64,000 bases of DNA from Thermohalobaculum sp951813525 (GCA_951813525.2 CATOTJ020000003.1:372001-436000); one strand, 5' to 3'; shown: positions 40,942 through 50,417, counted from the first letter of the stretch. The notes: generated by a model not told the origin, from the letters alone. Numbers and translations are program-made.

Positions 40942-42246
40942 ATGGGCATTGATCATCTTTATCGCGATGTTCGCCTGCCGCCGCTGGCCCGCGTTCGGCG
41001 GCGATTTGAGGTCGATGCCATCCCGGATGTATCGCGCGGTGTTCGGGAAACATTGGAAAGGTCAGGGATTGAAGAACACCTAAAGCCGGGCAGCCAGGTT
41101 GCGGTTGGTGTCGGATCGCGCGGCATTCACAACCTGCCGGTCATAGTGTCTGCGGTAATTGCGTGGTTCACGGACAAAGGTGCCAAGCCGTTCATTTTTC
41201 CAGCAATGGGCAGCCATGGCGGCGCGACATCGGCTGGCCAGACCCGCATGTTGGAGAGCCTCGGCGTCACCGAAGCAAGCGCCGGGTGCCCGATCCGGTC
41301 GGACATCGATGCCGAACCGATCGGGCAGTACCGGACCCGGATCGGCAAGACGCTGGCAGTACATTTTGACCGGAACGCCGTTGCAGCGGATGCCATCTTC
41401 TTTCTGTCGCGGATCAAACCCCACCCGGGTTTCGTTGCCCGGCACGAATCCGGTATCTGCAAAATGCTGACAATCGGGTGCGGCAAGCATGTTGCTGCCG
41501 AAACCTGTCACCGGTTGGGCTATGCGCATTTCCCCGAAATCATCGCGGGGATGGCAATGGTGGTAATTGAAAGGCTGCCGAGTATCCTGGGCGGCCTGGC
41601 AATCGTCGAGAACGCACTTCACGATACGGCATTGGTCGAGGCGGTCCCGCGCGAGCGGTTGATCGAGCGGGACGCGGAGTTGCTGGACTTTGCCCGCACC
41701 TCTTTGCCGGACCTGCCCCTCAACATGCTGCACGCTCTGATTGTCGATTATATGGGCAAGAACATCGCAGGTCCCGGAATGGATCCGAACATCACTGGGC
41801 GGTATCTGACCGATCGCACCGGCGAAATCGACTTGCGTGGATTGGCAGTGCTGAATCTGACGCCGGAGGCACATGGCAATGCAAACGGCATGGGGGCGGC
41901 CGATTATCTGACCCAACGGTTGTACGACCAGATTGAATTCACCGATACCTATCTGAACGGGCTGACAGATCCTGCAACGGTCAAGGACGTCTCGGTCCCG
42001 CCCGTCATGCCGCACGATCGCGGGGCCATGTCCATGGCGCTCAAGAAGGGCAACACCTTCGATGACCCGCCACTGATGGTGCGCATCCGCGATACGCTGA
42101 CCCTGGACAAACTGTTGGTTTCACCCGCCGTGTTGCAGAAGATCGAGAGCGATCCGGCCTATACCATCCTGGAGGAGCCGAGACCGATTGCCTTTGACCG
42201 GGATGACAATCTGGCCGACCGATACCGGATCTGGGATGGGTTCTGA
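40942..42246 (+). CDS. LarA-like nickel-pincer racemase/epimerase (DUF2088 family)
   Basis: The 434-residue protein begins MGIDHLYRDVRLPPLARV. Features of LarA homologues include VAVGVGSRGIHNLPVIVSAV, the GSHGGATSAGQ His segment, and RIKPHPGFVARHESGICKMLTIGCGK, where a His and the Lys that carries the nickel-pincer cofactor in lactate racemase are expected. LarA of Lactiplantibacillus racemises lactate; homologues act on other alpha-hydroxy acids, including sugar acids. It is followed after 27 bp by an enolase-superfamily dehydratase, so C2 epimerisation of a sugar acid is a sensible hypothesis. The larB/C/E cofactor genes are not in the window. Confidence 0.85.
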   Translation: MGIDHLYRDVRLPPLARVRRRFEVDAIPDVSRGVRETLERSGIEEHLKPGSQVAVGVGSRGIHNLPVIVSAVIAWFTDKGAKPFIFPAMGSHGGATSAGQTRMLESLGVTEASAGCPIRSDIDAEPIGQYRTRIGKTLAVHFDRNAVAADAIFFLSRIKPHPGFVARHESGICKMLTIGCGKHVAAETCHRLGYAHFPEIIAGMAMVVIERLPSILGGLAIVENALHDTALVEAVPRERLIERDAELLDFARTSLPDLPLNMLHALIVDYMGKNIAGPGMDPNITGRYLTDRTGEIDLRGLAVLNLTPEAHGNANGMGAADYLTQRLYDQIEFTDTYLNGLTDPATVKDVSVPPVMPHDRGAMSMALKKGNTFDDPPLMVRIRDTLTLDKLLVSPAVLQKIESDPAYTILEEPRPIAFDRDDNLADRYRIWDGF

Positions 42247-42273
42247 GCGGCGCAACTCTACGGGATACAGACG

Positions 42274-43416
42274 ATGAAAATCACCGACATCAAGACCTAT
42301 CTGGTCGAAGCCCACCGCCGGAACTGGGTCTTTATCGAAGTCGAAACCGATGAAGGCATCACCGGTGTCGGCGAAGCAACGATCGAACCGTTCGAGCGGA
42401 CGATGGTCACGTTGATCGAAGACTATAAGCGCACAGTGATCGGTAAGGACCCGCGCCGGATCGAGTGGCTGTGGGAAGACCGTTATCGCGGTCAGTTTCT
42501 GCGATCCGATCTGTTGGTGAATGTTGCGCTCAGTGCCATTGAAATCGCGTGCTGGGACATCAAGGGCAAGGCGGCGGGCCTGCCCTGTTACGAGCTGTTC
42601 GGCGGTCCGGTCCGCGACCAGGTTCCATGCTATGGAAATTATTGGTTCATGAAAACGCGCATGGGCAAAACCAGCGTTGGCGAATATGCCGAAAGCGCGG
42701 CGCGCGCGGTCGAGAACGGGTTTCGCGCCCTGAAATGGAGCCCGTTCGGATATGCCGCCCATTCGATGACGCCCGAACAAGAGCACATTACAGTCGAATG
42801 TGTCCGCCAGGTTCGAGAGGCGGTTGGGCCAGATGTGTGGTTGATGGTCGACGCCCATGGCCGGTTCGACCTGCCACAGGCGCGGCGGTTGGCGCAGCGG
42901 TTCGAAGAGTACGATCTGTTCTTTTTCGAAGAACCTCTGCCGCCTGAAAACCTGGACGCCTATGTCGAGTTAAAACGCAGCACCCGCACGCCGATCGCGA
43001 CCGGCGAGCGCTATGTTGCACGTCATCAGTTTCGCGAAGTTCTGGAAAAATACGCCTGCGATTACATCCAGCCTGACGCGATCTATACCGGCGGCATGAA
43101 CGAGCTGCGAAAAATCGCAATGATGGCCGAGGCATATTACTGCCCGGTGATCCCGCATAACTGCAATGGACCGGTCTGCACGGCAGCCACGATCCACGCG
43201 GCGGCCTGCATGCCAAACTTTCGGATCATGGAATACATCCCCGTTCCCGAACGCCAGGACGTCTTGATCGAACCGCTCGTGATGCAGAATGGCGCCTTCG
43301 AATTGCCGAAGAAGCCGGGGCTTGGCGTTGAACTGAACAAGGACATATTCGACCAGTATGTCTATCAGCCGCGCGACCTTGATCACTTTACCCTGGCCCG
43401 TGAAATCGTCCTCTGA
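42274..43416 (+). CDS. Mandelate-racemase/enolase superfamily sugar-acid dehydratase (galactonate-dehydratase-like)
   Basis: The 380-residue protein opens MKITDIKTYLVEAHRRNWVFIEVETDEGITGVGEATIEPFER as in DgoD-type enzymes. Active-site landmarks are FRALKWSPFG (Lys), MVDAHGRFD (Asp/His), FFEEPLPPENL (Glu), ATGERY (Glu) and VIPHNCNGPV (His), the typical metal and acid/base positions. The DxHG motif is shared with galactonate/gluconate dehydratases. Known reaction: dehydration of an aldonate to 2-keto-3-deoxy acid. Genes for KDGal kinase and KDPGal aldolase occur at 48.6-50.1 kb, so a De Ley-Doudoroff pathway is likely. Convergent with the FAD-GcvT gene. Confidence 0.88.
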   Translation: MKITDIKTYLVEAHRRNWVFIEVETDEGITGVGEATIEPFERTMVTLIEDYKRTVIGKDPRRIEWLWEDRYRGQFLRSDLLVNVALSAIEIACWDIKGKAAGLPCYELFGGPVRDQVPCYGNYWFMKTRMGKTSVGEYAESAARAVENGFRALKWSPFGYAAHSMTPEQEHITVECVRQVREAVGPDVWLMVDAHGRFDLPQARRLAQRFEEYDLFFFEEPLPPENLDAYVELKRSTRTPIATGERYVARHQFREVLEKYACDYIQPDAIYTGGMNELRKIAMMAEAYYCPVIPHNCNGPVCTAATIHAAACMPNFRIMEYIPVPERQDVLIEPLVMQNGAFELPKKPGLGVELNKDIFDQYVYQPRDLDHFTLAREIVL

Positions 43417-43434
43417 CGCTGCTGGCGCGCGGCA

Positions 43435-45858
43435 TCAGTTATGTCTCGGCACATAGGGGCCAGTTGGCACCACATCGGCGGTGATGCGATTGCCAAGTAC
43501 GTCGATCACAAAGTCTGTGCCGGGGCCCGTGCGATTAGCGTCAATGAACGCATAGGCCAGGTTCTGTCCGACCCGATATCCCCAGCCGCCCGATGTGACG
43601 GTCCCGACAACGGTATCGCCAGCCATCAAAGACGCACCACCGCGTGCGGGCGCATCGATGCTGTCCAGCCGCAGCGTCACCAGATTGCGCACTGGTCCCG
43701 CAGTGCGGCGCGCTGCCAGTGCCGTCTTTCCCACAAATTCCGGTTTTTCCATCCGGACAAACCGGTCGAGGCCCGTTTCAAACGGGTCGAATTCGGTCAG
43801 AATGTCAGCCTTCCAATGCAGATAGCCCATCTCCAGGCGCATCGACTCCACCGCCAATCCGCCGAAAAGTTTCAGGCCATGGGCAACGCCTGCCTCGCGG
43901 AGCGCCAGATAGGCAGCATAAAGCGAGGCATTCGGGACATGGATTTCATATGCCAGCTCGCCCGAGAAGCTGACGCCCATCACTGTGGCCGGCGCAATAC
44001 CGATAAAGCATTCGCGAACGGACAGCCAGGGGAAGGCTTCCGCCGACCAGTCAGCACGGCTGACCGATGACAGAACATCGCGCGCTTTAGGACCGGCCAG
44101 CACCAATATGGTCTGATCGTTGGTCAGCGATCTTATCTGGACATCTTCGCCCGCGCGCAGATGCGCCGTCAGCCAGTCCATATCGTGAAATTCCGATGCA
44201 GCCGCCGAGCCGTACCAGATCCGAGCTGGCCCGCGTTCGGATGCCGGGATATTGGCAATGGTCGCCTCGGATTTCATCATGCCGTGATGATTGAGCAGGT
44301 AAGCCAAACCGACCCGCCCCGCGCGGCGCGGCAGGCGTCCACAAATCATGCGATCCAGAAAACTTTGCGCGTCGTTGCCGGTAATCTCGAACCGGTTGAA
44401 TCCATTGACCTCGCACAGGCCGACCGCGTTCTGAACTGCGGCAACTTCCTGCCCGACCAGATTGAAGCTTTCGTCAAACCCGAACCCGTGCGTGACGTGA
44501 AACTCAGGCGTGGGCTTGAAGAATTCTGCCCGTTCCCACCCATTGACGGTCGTAAATTCCGCCCCCTCCGCGGCCAGGACAGGTGTCAGCGGCGTTGTCT
44601 TGGCCATTCGGCCAGCCGGGCGATGTTCATTGGGAAAATGAAACCGGAACTCGTTCTGATAGTCCTCGATGGCTTTCAGGGCGGTCAATTCCACATTGGC
44701 GTGCCCTGTGAAACGGCGAGGGTCCAGAACCCAGGTATCGTAGCAGGCCTCGCCGTGGACGATCTGTTGCGCCAGTAACCAGCCATGCCCGCCGCCCTCG
44801 CCCAAGCCTGCGCGCAGTCCGATGATACAGAATGCGTTGCGCTTGCCAGGGATCGGGCCGACCAGCGGTGCGCCATCAATGGTATAGGTGATCGGGCCAT
44901 TGACGACCGTATGAATACCAACCTCGGTCAGTGCGGGCATCCGTGCGAAGGCACCTTCAAGAACATCGGTGATGCGGTCCAGATCGTCAGGGCACAACGC
45001 ATTCACAAAATGCGGATCGATCCCATCCATACCCCAGGTCTTGCACCCCTGTTCGTAGAACCCGACCAGCAGGCCATTTTTTTCCTGTCGGCAGTAGTAA
45101 TCGCTAATCGGACACCGCAGCAGCGGCATCCGGTGCCCGGCATCACGGATCGCGGGGATCTCTTCGGTCACAAAGTACTGATGTTCCATCGATATGACGG
45201 GGTGTTGAACGCCCATCATCGCGCCGACTTCATTGACCCGGTAACCGCATGCGTTCACGATGATTTCGCAGCTGATATCACCTTGGTCGGTATGCACCGT
45301 CCAGCTGTGGTCCTGGTGCTGCGTCAGACCGACAACGGGGGTATTGCGATAAACCTCGGCCCCGGCTTTGCGGGCCCAGCGGGCCAACGCCTGACAAAGC
45401 TGCGCCGGATCGATATCGCCATCATTGCCGTCCCAAAGCCCGCCGACCAGATTTTCGGATGAGATCAGTGGATGGCGGCGCGCGCATTCGGCCGCGTCGA
45501 TGACTTCGAACTCGACATCCATACCGCGCGCCATGGACGAAAAATGGCGATACCCCTCCATCTGGGCTTCGGTATTTGCCAGCCGGATGCCGCCATCGCC
45601 GAGATGGTAGTTGATCGGGTAATCGGGATCGGCGGCCAATTCTCTGTACAGGTTGATCGAGTGCGTCTTCAGACCCACCATTGTTTGGTTCATGCCAAAA
45701 TTCGTGACTTGCGCAGCGGAGTGCCACGTCGTGCCCGAGGTCAGCTCGTCACGTTCGACAAGGACCACATCGGTCCAGCCTTCTTGCGTCAGATGGTAAA
45801 GTGTCGAACATCCGGCAATACCACCACCGATGACGACGACCCGCGCTTGCGTTTTCAT
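43435..45858 (-). CDS. FAD-dependent oxidoreductase with GcvT domains (dimethylglycine/sarcosine dehydrogenase-like)
   Basis: ATG 45858 (MKTQARVVVIGGGIAGCSTL) with AAGGTG upstream gives 807 residues. The N-terminal DAO domain has the GGGIAG FAD motif and SGTTWHSAAQ, whose His (residue 46) is the covalent flavin site in dimethylglycine dehydrogenase. A middle FAO_M segment (FHFPNEHRPAGRMAKTTPL) leads to GcvT (about 430-710: LCEVNGFNRFEITGNDAQSFLDRM) and GcvT_C (LVTLRLDSIDAPARGGASL). Relatives oxidise N-methyl amines and pass the one-carbon unit to tetrahydrofolate. It is divergent from an MttB-like gene, with an inverted repeat between the two. Confidence 0.92.
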   Translation of the reverse strand: MKTQARVVVIGGGIAGCSTLYHLTQEGWTDVVLVERDELTSGTTWHSAAQVTNFGMNQTMVGLKTHSINLYRELAADPDYPINYHLGDGGIRLANTEAQMEGYRHFSSMARGMDVEFEVIDAAECARRHPLISSENLVGGLWDGNDGDIDPAQLCQALARWARKAGAEVYRNTPVVGLTQHQDHSWTVHTDQGDISCEIIVNACGYRVNEVGAMMGVQHPVISMEHQYFVTEEIPAIRDAGHRMPLLRCPISDYYCRQEKNGLLVGFYEQGCKTWGMDGIDPHFVNALCPDDLDRITDVLEGAFARMPALTEVGIHTVVNGPITYTIDGAPLVGPIPGKRNAFCIIGLRAGLGEGGGHGWLLAQQIVHGEACYDTWVLDPRRFTGHANVELTALKAIEDYQNEFRFHFPNEHRPAGRMAKTTPLTPVLAAEGAEFTTVNGWERAEFFKPTPEFHVTHGFGFDESFNLVGQEVAAVQNAVGLCEVNGFNRFEITGNDAQSFLDRMICGRLPRRAGRVGLAYLLNHHGMMKSEATIANIPASERGPARIWYGSAAASEFHDMDWLTAHLRAGEDVQIRSLTNDQTILVLAGPKARDVLSSVSRADWSAEAFPWLSVRECFIGIAPATVMGVSFSGELAYEIHVPNASLYAAYLALREAGVAHGLKLFGGLAVESMRLEMGYLHWKADILTEFDPFETGLDRFVRMEKPEFVGKTALAARRTAGPVRNLVTLRLDSIDAPARGGASLMAGDTVVGTVTSGGWGYRVGQNLAYAFIDANRTGPGTDFVIDVLGNRITADVVPTGPYVPRHN

Positions 45859-45926
45859 GGGCGGCACCTTTCCTTGGTTAGCCGGACTGACGAAATTCTT
45901 TGCCACCCGGTCAATCGCATTCGCGG

Positions 45927-45969
45927 TATTTCGAAAAACTAGGACATATGCGCCGATTTTTTCGGAATA
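45927..45969. promoter_or_regulatory. Inverted repeat in the divergent FAD-GcvT/mttB-like promoter region
   Basis: TATTTCGAAAAA (45927-45938) and TTTTTCGGAATA (45958-45969) are inverted copies with 11 of 12 positions matching, separated by 19 bp (arm centres about 31 bp, three helical turns). The 180-bp intergenic region must hold both promoters. A shared regulator binding two faces of the same helix side would fit. Confidence 0.5.
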
Positions 45970-46038
45970 TCGAGAAAGCAATTGTCGCCGACTGTCTTGC
46001 CAAGTCCTTTGGCTGATCGAACGGATCGAAAGTGTTCC

Positions 46039-47565
46039 ATGAACGATACTCCCAGAAAACCCCGGCGTTCCGGGCGCAGCGCACGGGTTGCCAAGCGTGC
46101 GGCGCCGCCGACCGTCAATCCCGCGCCGCCCGGGCAGGCGGGCGGCTACTACCGGCCGTTGAACTCAACGGATATGAACCAGATCTACTTGGTCGCACTG
46201 CGTTTGCTTGCAGACCTGGGAATGGGCGAGGTGCCCGACAGACTACGCCGCGATCTGCTGTCCGCAGGAGCGGTCGCGATGGCAAACGGGCGGGTCGGAT
46301 TGCCGGCCGCGCTGGTCGAAGATTCTATTGCGAAGGCAGCAAAGTCCTTTGTTCTGCACGGGCGTGACGATGACCGATCGATCGAGGTGGGCGGCGACCG
46401 GGTGTATTTTGGCACCGGCGGGGCTGCGGTGAACACGCTGGATCTCGACACCGGGCACTATCGGTCCTCAACGCTTGCCGATCTTCACAACTTCACCCGG
46501 TTGCAAGACACGCTGCAGAATGTCTCATGGTTCACACGCTGCTGTATCGCAACGGACGTGCCCGATATCCTGGATCTGGATGTCAACACGGCCTACGCCC
46601 TGCTACGCAACACCACCAAACCGGTTGCAACAGCTTTTACAGTCGCGGACCATGTTGATCCCATCGTCCGGATGTTTGATATCGCTGCGGGTGGCGACGG
46701 TGCATTTTCCAAACGGCCCTTCGTCAAAGCGCATATCAGCCCCGTCATATCGCCCATGAGGTTCGGCGAGGATGCCGTGGACGTTGTCTACAAATGCATC
46801 GAGCACAACATCCCGATGTCTTGCATCACCGCTGCGCAGGCCGGTGCGACGGCGCCGGCCACTTTGGCCGGGTTTTTGGCGCAGTCCTTGGCGGAGACCC
46901 TGGCCAGCCTGGTGATGGTCAATATCATCTCGCCCGGGTTCCCGATGGTCTTCTCGAACTGGCCATTGGTGATCGATTTGCGCAGCGGCGCCTTTTCCGG
47001 AGGTGGCGGCGAGACGACCCTGCTGAACGCCGCATCGGCGCAGCTTTCAAACTGGTTGGGCCTGCCCTCTGGCGTGGCCTGTTCCATGACTGACGCCAAG
47101 GCGATCGATGCGCAGTACGGGGTTGAAAAGGGCATGACCAGCCTGGCAGCGGCGTTAGCAGGCGGCAACCTGGTATATGAGAGCTCCGGTATGACCGCGG
47201 CCCTGCTGGGCGCCAGTTTCGAGGCATTCATCTTGGACGACGAAATGCATGCTATGACCTATCGGGTCCTGCGCGGGGTCGAAGTCACCGAGGACAATCT
47301 GGGGTACGAGACCATCTGCGCTTCAGTCCTGGGCGAAGGTCACTTTTTGGGATCTACACATACGTACGAAGCGATGGAGCGCGATTATCACTATCCCGAC
47401 CTTGCCGACCGGGAAGAACCCGGGAACTGGGCCGAAAAAGGAGCGACCGACGCCTGGCAACGCGCAAATGCACGCGCCAAAGAGGTCCTGGCCGAGCATC
47501 ACCCCACCTATCTCAGCGCGGCAGAGGACCGGGCGATCAAACGGGAATTCAGGATTCTTGAATAG
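46039..47565 (+). CDS. MttB-like trimethylamine/betaine methyltransferase superfamily protein without pyrrolysine
   Basis: ATG 46039 (MNDTPRKPRRSGRSARVAKR) begins a 508-residue protein with a basic N-terminus. Core segments of the MttB family are GYYRPLNSTDMNQIYLVALRLLADLGMGE, VYFGTGGAAVNTLDLDTGHYR, RPFVKAHISPVISPM and YESSGMTAALLGASFEAFILDDEMHAM. No in-frame TAG interrupts the gene, so it belongs to the abundant non-pyrrolysine branch, whose studied members demethylate quaternary amines such as glycine betaine or carnitine. Methyl acceptor and substrate are unknown here. Its 3' end overlaps the convergent LysR gene by 17 bp. Confidence 0.9.
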   Translation: MNDTPRKPRRSGRSARVAKRAAPPTVNPAPPGQAGGYYRPLNSTDMNQIYLVALRLLADLGMGEVPDRLRRDLLSAGAVAMANGRVGLPAALVEDSIAKAAKSFVLHGRDDDRSIEVGGDRVYFGTGGAAVNTLDLDTGHYRSSTLADLHNFTRLQDTLQNVSWFTRCCIATDVPDILDLDVNTAYALLRNTTKPVATAFTVADHVDPIVRMFDIAAGGDGAFSKRPFVKAHISPVISPMRFGEDAVDVVYKCIEHNIPMSCITAAQAGATAPATLAGFLAQSLAETLASLVMVNIISPGFPMVFSNWPLVIDLRSGAFSGGGGETTLLNAASAQLSNWLGLPSGVACSMTDAKAIDAQYGVEKGMTSLAAALAGGNLVYESSGMTAALLGASFEAFILDDEMHAMTYRVLRGVEVTEDNLGYETICASVLGEGHFLGSTHTYEAMERDYHYPDLADREEPGNWAEKGATDAWQRANARAKEVLAEHHPTYLSAAEDRAIKREFRILE

Positions 47566-48535
47566 CCGCCGCGTCGTCGATCAAACGAAAGCGATCCTTT
47601 AGCCAGGGATATTCTTCGACCGCCGGTCCGATCGCGTGGGTCGACAGCAGGCTGCGCATCGCAGAAGACACAAGTTTAGCGACGCCCTTCGCCTTTTCGT
47701 CGCCAAGATAGATCGAGATTGTCCGCGCAAAATCCCGGTACGGAAACGGCATTAACTGGATCTGCGATTGAAATTGTTTGACCCGGACATAGTTGCTTGG
47801 CGTCGTTACGGCCCAGCCATTGCCCTGGGCCACCAGCGCCATAATCGACGCCGTGCTGTCCAACTCGAACACATTTTCCAGTTTTAGTCGCAGCCGGGAC
47901 AGATGTGCCTCGATCATTCCGCCTGCAATCTGGTTGCGATTATAGCGCAAAAGCGGCAGGTCGCTTTTCGCGCTGACATAGTCCTCGGCCGACAACGTAC
48001 TTTTGACGGGAACCGCCAGGACAAACGGGTCGCGCAGCAGTGGATAGGCGTCGACCTCGGACAGGGCGAATTGCGGTTCGGTGGCCACACCGATATCGAT
48101 GTCCCTGTTGCGCAGCAGATCCAGGATTTCGTGGCTGAAGCGCGTGTAATGCGTGAACCGGCAATTGGGCAAAGTGCTGGCCAGAAGACGCGTGATCTCG
48201 GGCCCGATATCGCTGTCGAAATCCTCGATCATCGCGAAACGTAACTGACGCAGGTCGTGCGGCGCTGCCAGGATCACCTCGGCCTGGGCTTTATCAAGCA
48301 AGCCAATCGCTTCCTGCGCGTATCCCAGGAACAACGCGCCCTGCGCGGTCAGTACCATCGGTCGGCGTGCATGGTCGAACAGGCCAACGCCCAACGACTT
48401 TTCCAACTCGTGGATATGATGCGAAACGGTGCTGGTCGACAGGCCCATGCGTTTAGCGGCCTCTTTCACCGAACCGGATTGCGCAACGGTGCAGAACGCG
48501 TCCAACCATTTCAGAGACAACTGCGAGCGCTTCAT
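47549..48535 (-). CDS. LysR family transcriptional regulator
   Basis: ATG 48535 (MKRSQLSLKWLDAFCTVAQSG) is chosen because homology starts there; an in-frame ATG at 48580 would add 15 residues. The 328-residue protein has the LysR helix-turn-helix SVKEAAKRMGLSTSTVSHHIHELEKSLGVGLF and a substrate-binding domain (LRFAMIEDFDSDIGPEI onward). It lies 100 bp after the dgoA-like gene on the same strand and tail to tail with the mttB-like gene, so it could control either the sugar-acid genes or the divergent methyl-amine pair. Confidence 0.9.
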   Translation of the reverse strand: MKRSQLSLKWLDAFCTVAQSGSVKEAAKRMGLSTSTVSHHIHELEKSLGVGLFDHARRPMVLTAQGALFLGYAQEAIGLLDKAQAEVILAAPHDLRQLRFAMIEDFDSDIGPEITRLLASTLPNCRFTHYTRFSHEILDLLRNRDIDIGVATEPQFALSEVDAYPLLRDPFVLAVPVKSTLSAEDYVSAKSDLPLLRYNRNQIAGGMIEAHLSRLRLKLENVFELDSTASIMALVAQGNGWAVTTPSNYVRVKQFQSQIQLMPFPYRDFARTISIYLGDEKAKGVAKLVSSAMRSLLSTHAIGPAVEEYPWLKDRFRLIDDAAAIQES

Positions 48536-48635
48536 CGCCTGTAACACTGTGGGGCCGGATCGTCCCGTCGCATCGAACATGCTGCCCGCGGACCTGTAAG
48601 GCAATGCTGCAAGGTCAAGGGTTGATCGCCAATCC

Positions 48636-49247
48636 TCATGCGACCGGCATCGCTGCGTCATAGGCCGCAACAATCGCCCGGGCCTTCGCACCGACCGTTT
48701 CGGGTTCAAAGCCCGGCTTGTACAATCCGGTTCCGACCCCGAACCCCGTAACCCCGGCATCGGCCCATTTCGCAAAATTGTCCGGGCCGACACCGCCGAC
48801 CGCATAGGTCGAGGTCCCCGGCGGCAACACCGCCCGTATCGCCGAAAGCCCCTGTGGCTGGATCAGGAATGACGGAAAGAACTTCAACCCATCTGCCCCG
48901 GCGCGCAGTGCAGAAAAACATTCCGTGGCAGTCATCACGCCAGGGAACGACAACATGCCAGCGGATTTTGTTGCCGCAATTACCTCTGGCGCCGTGTCCG
49001 GCGAGACAATCAGTGTCCCGCCCGCGTCCTTCACCTGGGCAACCATTTCCGGCGTCAGAACCGTTCCTGCGCCAATCTGCGCCTGCCCCCCGAACGCGTC
49101 CACCAGGGCGCGGATGCTGCGCAGAGGCTCGGGTGAGTTCATCGGAACTTCGATTGTCGTGATGCCTTCGCGGACCAGCGCCGCGCCGACCGCAACCACC
49201 TCCTCCGGTGTCACTCCACGCAAGATGGCAATGATCTCTCTTGGCAT
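48636..49247 (-). CDS. dgoA: 2-dehydro-3-deoxy-6-phosphogalactonate aldolase
   Basis: The 203-residue protein MPREIIAILRGVTPEEVVAV is a class I KDPG/KDPGal aldolase. Key residues are the Glu in ITTIEVPMNSPEP, the IGAGTVLT motif, and the Schiff-base Lys in GADGLKFFPSFLIQP. The PMNSPEP segment and LKFFP are typical of DgoA rather than Eda (which has LK(L/F)FPA). It cleaves 2-keto-3-deoxy-6-phosphogalactonate into pyruvate and glyceraldehyde 3-phosphate. It starts 3 bp after the DgoK-type stop codon, so the two are cotranscribed. Confidence 0.9.
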   Translation of the reverse strand: MPREIIAILRGVTPEEVVAVGAALVREGITTIEVPMNSPEPLRSIRALVDAFGGQAQIGAGTVLTPEMVAQVKDAGGTLIVSPDTAPEVIAATKSAGMLSFPGVMTATECFSALRAGADGLKFFPSFLIQPQGLSAIRAVLPPGTSTYAVGGVGPDNFAKWADAGVTGFGVGTGLYKPGFEPETVGAKARAIVAAYDAAMPVA

Positions 49248-49250
49248 CGA

Positions 49251-50147
49251 TTATCCTTCCATCGCCTCGAACGCCGCCTTCAGCCCCGACAGGGTCATCG
49301 CCTCGCCGTCAGAGATCTGTGCCGCGATCTGCTGCGTGCCGAGGGCAAGTCTATAATTCCTGCACAAAGACGCATCGCCGATCAAATGCACCTCGGCCCC
49401 TTCCCAGAAGACGCGGGTCGCGGCCAGTTCGGCACCTGTCAGAAGACCGGACAGACGGGACCGAACAGTCTCTGTTTTTAAGTCGCCGACCAACCCCCCT
49501 GCCCTCAGCCCGAACAGCGAGGTCGCGACTGTCTCGGGTTCACCACATGCCTCGGTGACAGCGGCCTGAAAGGCGGGCACGTCCCAACTGTCGGCGACAA
49601 TCGAATGGCGCAGGACCGATGCTTCCGACAACAATCCGAAGATCTCGCCGGTCATGCAGGTCGTGAATTCTGCGATCTTTCCGGCTTCGACCCGGACCCA
49701 TTTCGTGTGTGTCCCCGGCAGACAAAAGATCCCGTCCTGAGTATCGTGAGTGCGCAGAAAGCCGAGGATCTGGGTCTCTTCCCCACGCATCACATTTGCC
49801 GGGCGGGGCTGCATCACGCCGGGCAGAATGCGCGCATCGCGCTTGGTCGTCGGGACACGCACGGCCTTTCGACCCAGCCCAGCGAGGCTTGTCGGGGCGT
49901 GAAGATAGGGCGCTTCGCACCATCCTTGCGCCGCACCTGCCATACCGCAAATGATGACGGGAACATCCTGACCAACCTCAAGATCGGAAAGCGAGCGTTC
50001 CAAAACCGGTTCAAATTCTGCCGGCGCCAACCCCAGCATTCCGAACGGACCGCTGCTCGCCGCCACGACGCCGCCGTCCTTATCGATGACCCAAAGCCGA
50101 AAACTGGTCGTGCCCCAATCCACTGCGGTAAATGAGATGTCGCTCAA
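49251..50147 (-). CDS. dgoK: 2-dehydro-3-deoxygalactonokinase
   Basis: The best start is TTG 50147, 6 nt after AAAGGAGC; the open frame further upstream reads into intergenic DNA. The 298-residue protein begins with the DgoK pattern LSDISFTAVDWGTTSFRLWVID (phosphate-1 loop of the kinase), followed by VIICGMAGAAQGWCEAPYLHAP, ARILPGV, MRGEETQILGFL and CLPGTHTKWVRVEAGKIAEFTTCMTGE. It phosphorylates 2-keto-3-deoxygalactonate with ATP. Together with dgoA and the dehydratase-like gene at 42.3 kb it completes a De Ley-Doudoroff route. Confidence 0.92.
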   Translation of the reverse strand: MSDISFTAVDWGTTSFRLWVIDKDGGVVAASSGPFGMLGLAPAEFEPVLERSLSDLEVGQDVPVIICGMAGAAQGWCEAPYLHAPTSLAGLGRKAVRVPTTKRDARILPGVMQPRPANVMRGEETQILGFLRTHDTQDGIFCLPGTHTKWVRVEAGKIAEFTTCMTGEIFGLLSEASVLRHSIVADSWDVPAFQAAVTEACGEPETVATSLFGLRAGGLVGDLKTETVRSRLSGLLTGAELAATRVFWEGAEVHLIGDASLCRNYRLALGTQQIAAQISDGEAMTLSGLKAAFEAMEG

Positions 50148-50417
50148 CTTCGCTCCTTTCCCGCTGATCCCGATGTGCGTTGGGCCAGTGGCGCCAACAA
50201 AAGTCCCCTGCGCCGCAACGGCGTTCCGAATTGCGGCGTCGGCAACGGGCCAATCTTCGGCATGAGTACATTTACACAACCGATACAATTGAAACCCGCC
50301 GCGAGGTCAACCGGATACATCCAGAACCCATTCTGTTTCCTGCCAGCAAGAGAGCTGGCGAGCCGGCCAAGAAGGCCAGATTGAAAGGCCCCGCAAGGGC
50401 AAAAGGAGATAGAGAAG

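Noticed and set aside
46039..47565. Pyrrolysine-containing trimethylamine methyltransferase
   Set aside because: No in-frame TAG within the gene and no Pyl biosynthesis genes nearby; it fits the non-pyrrolysine branch.
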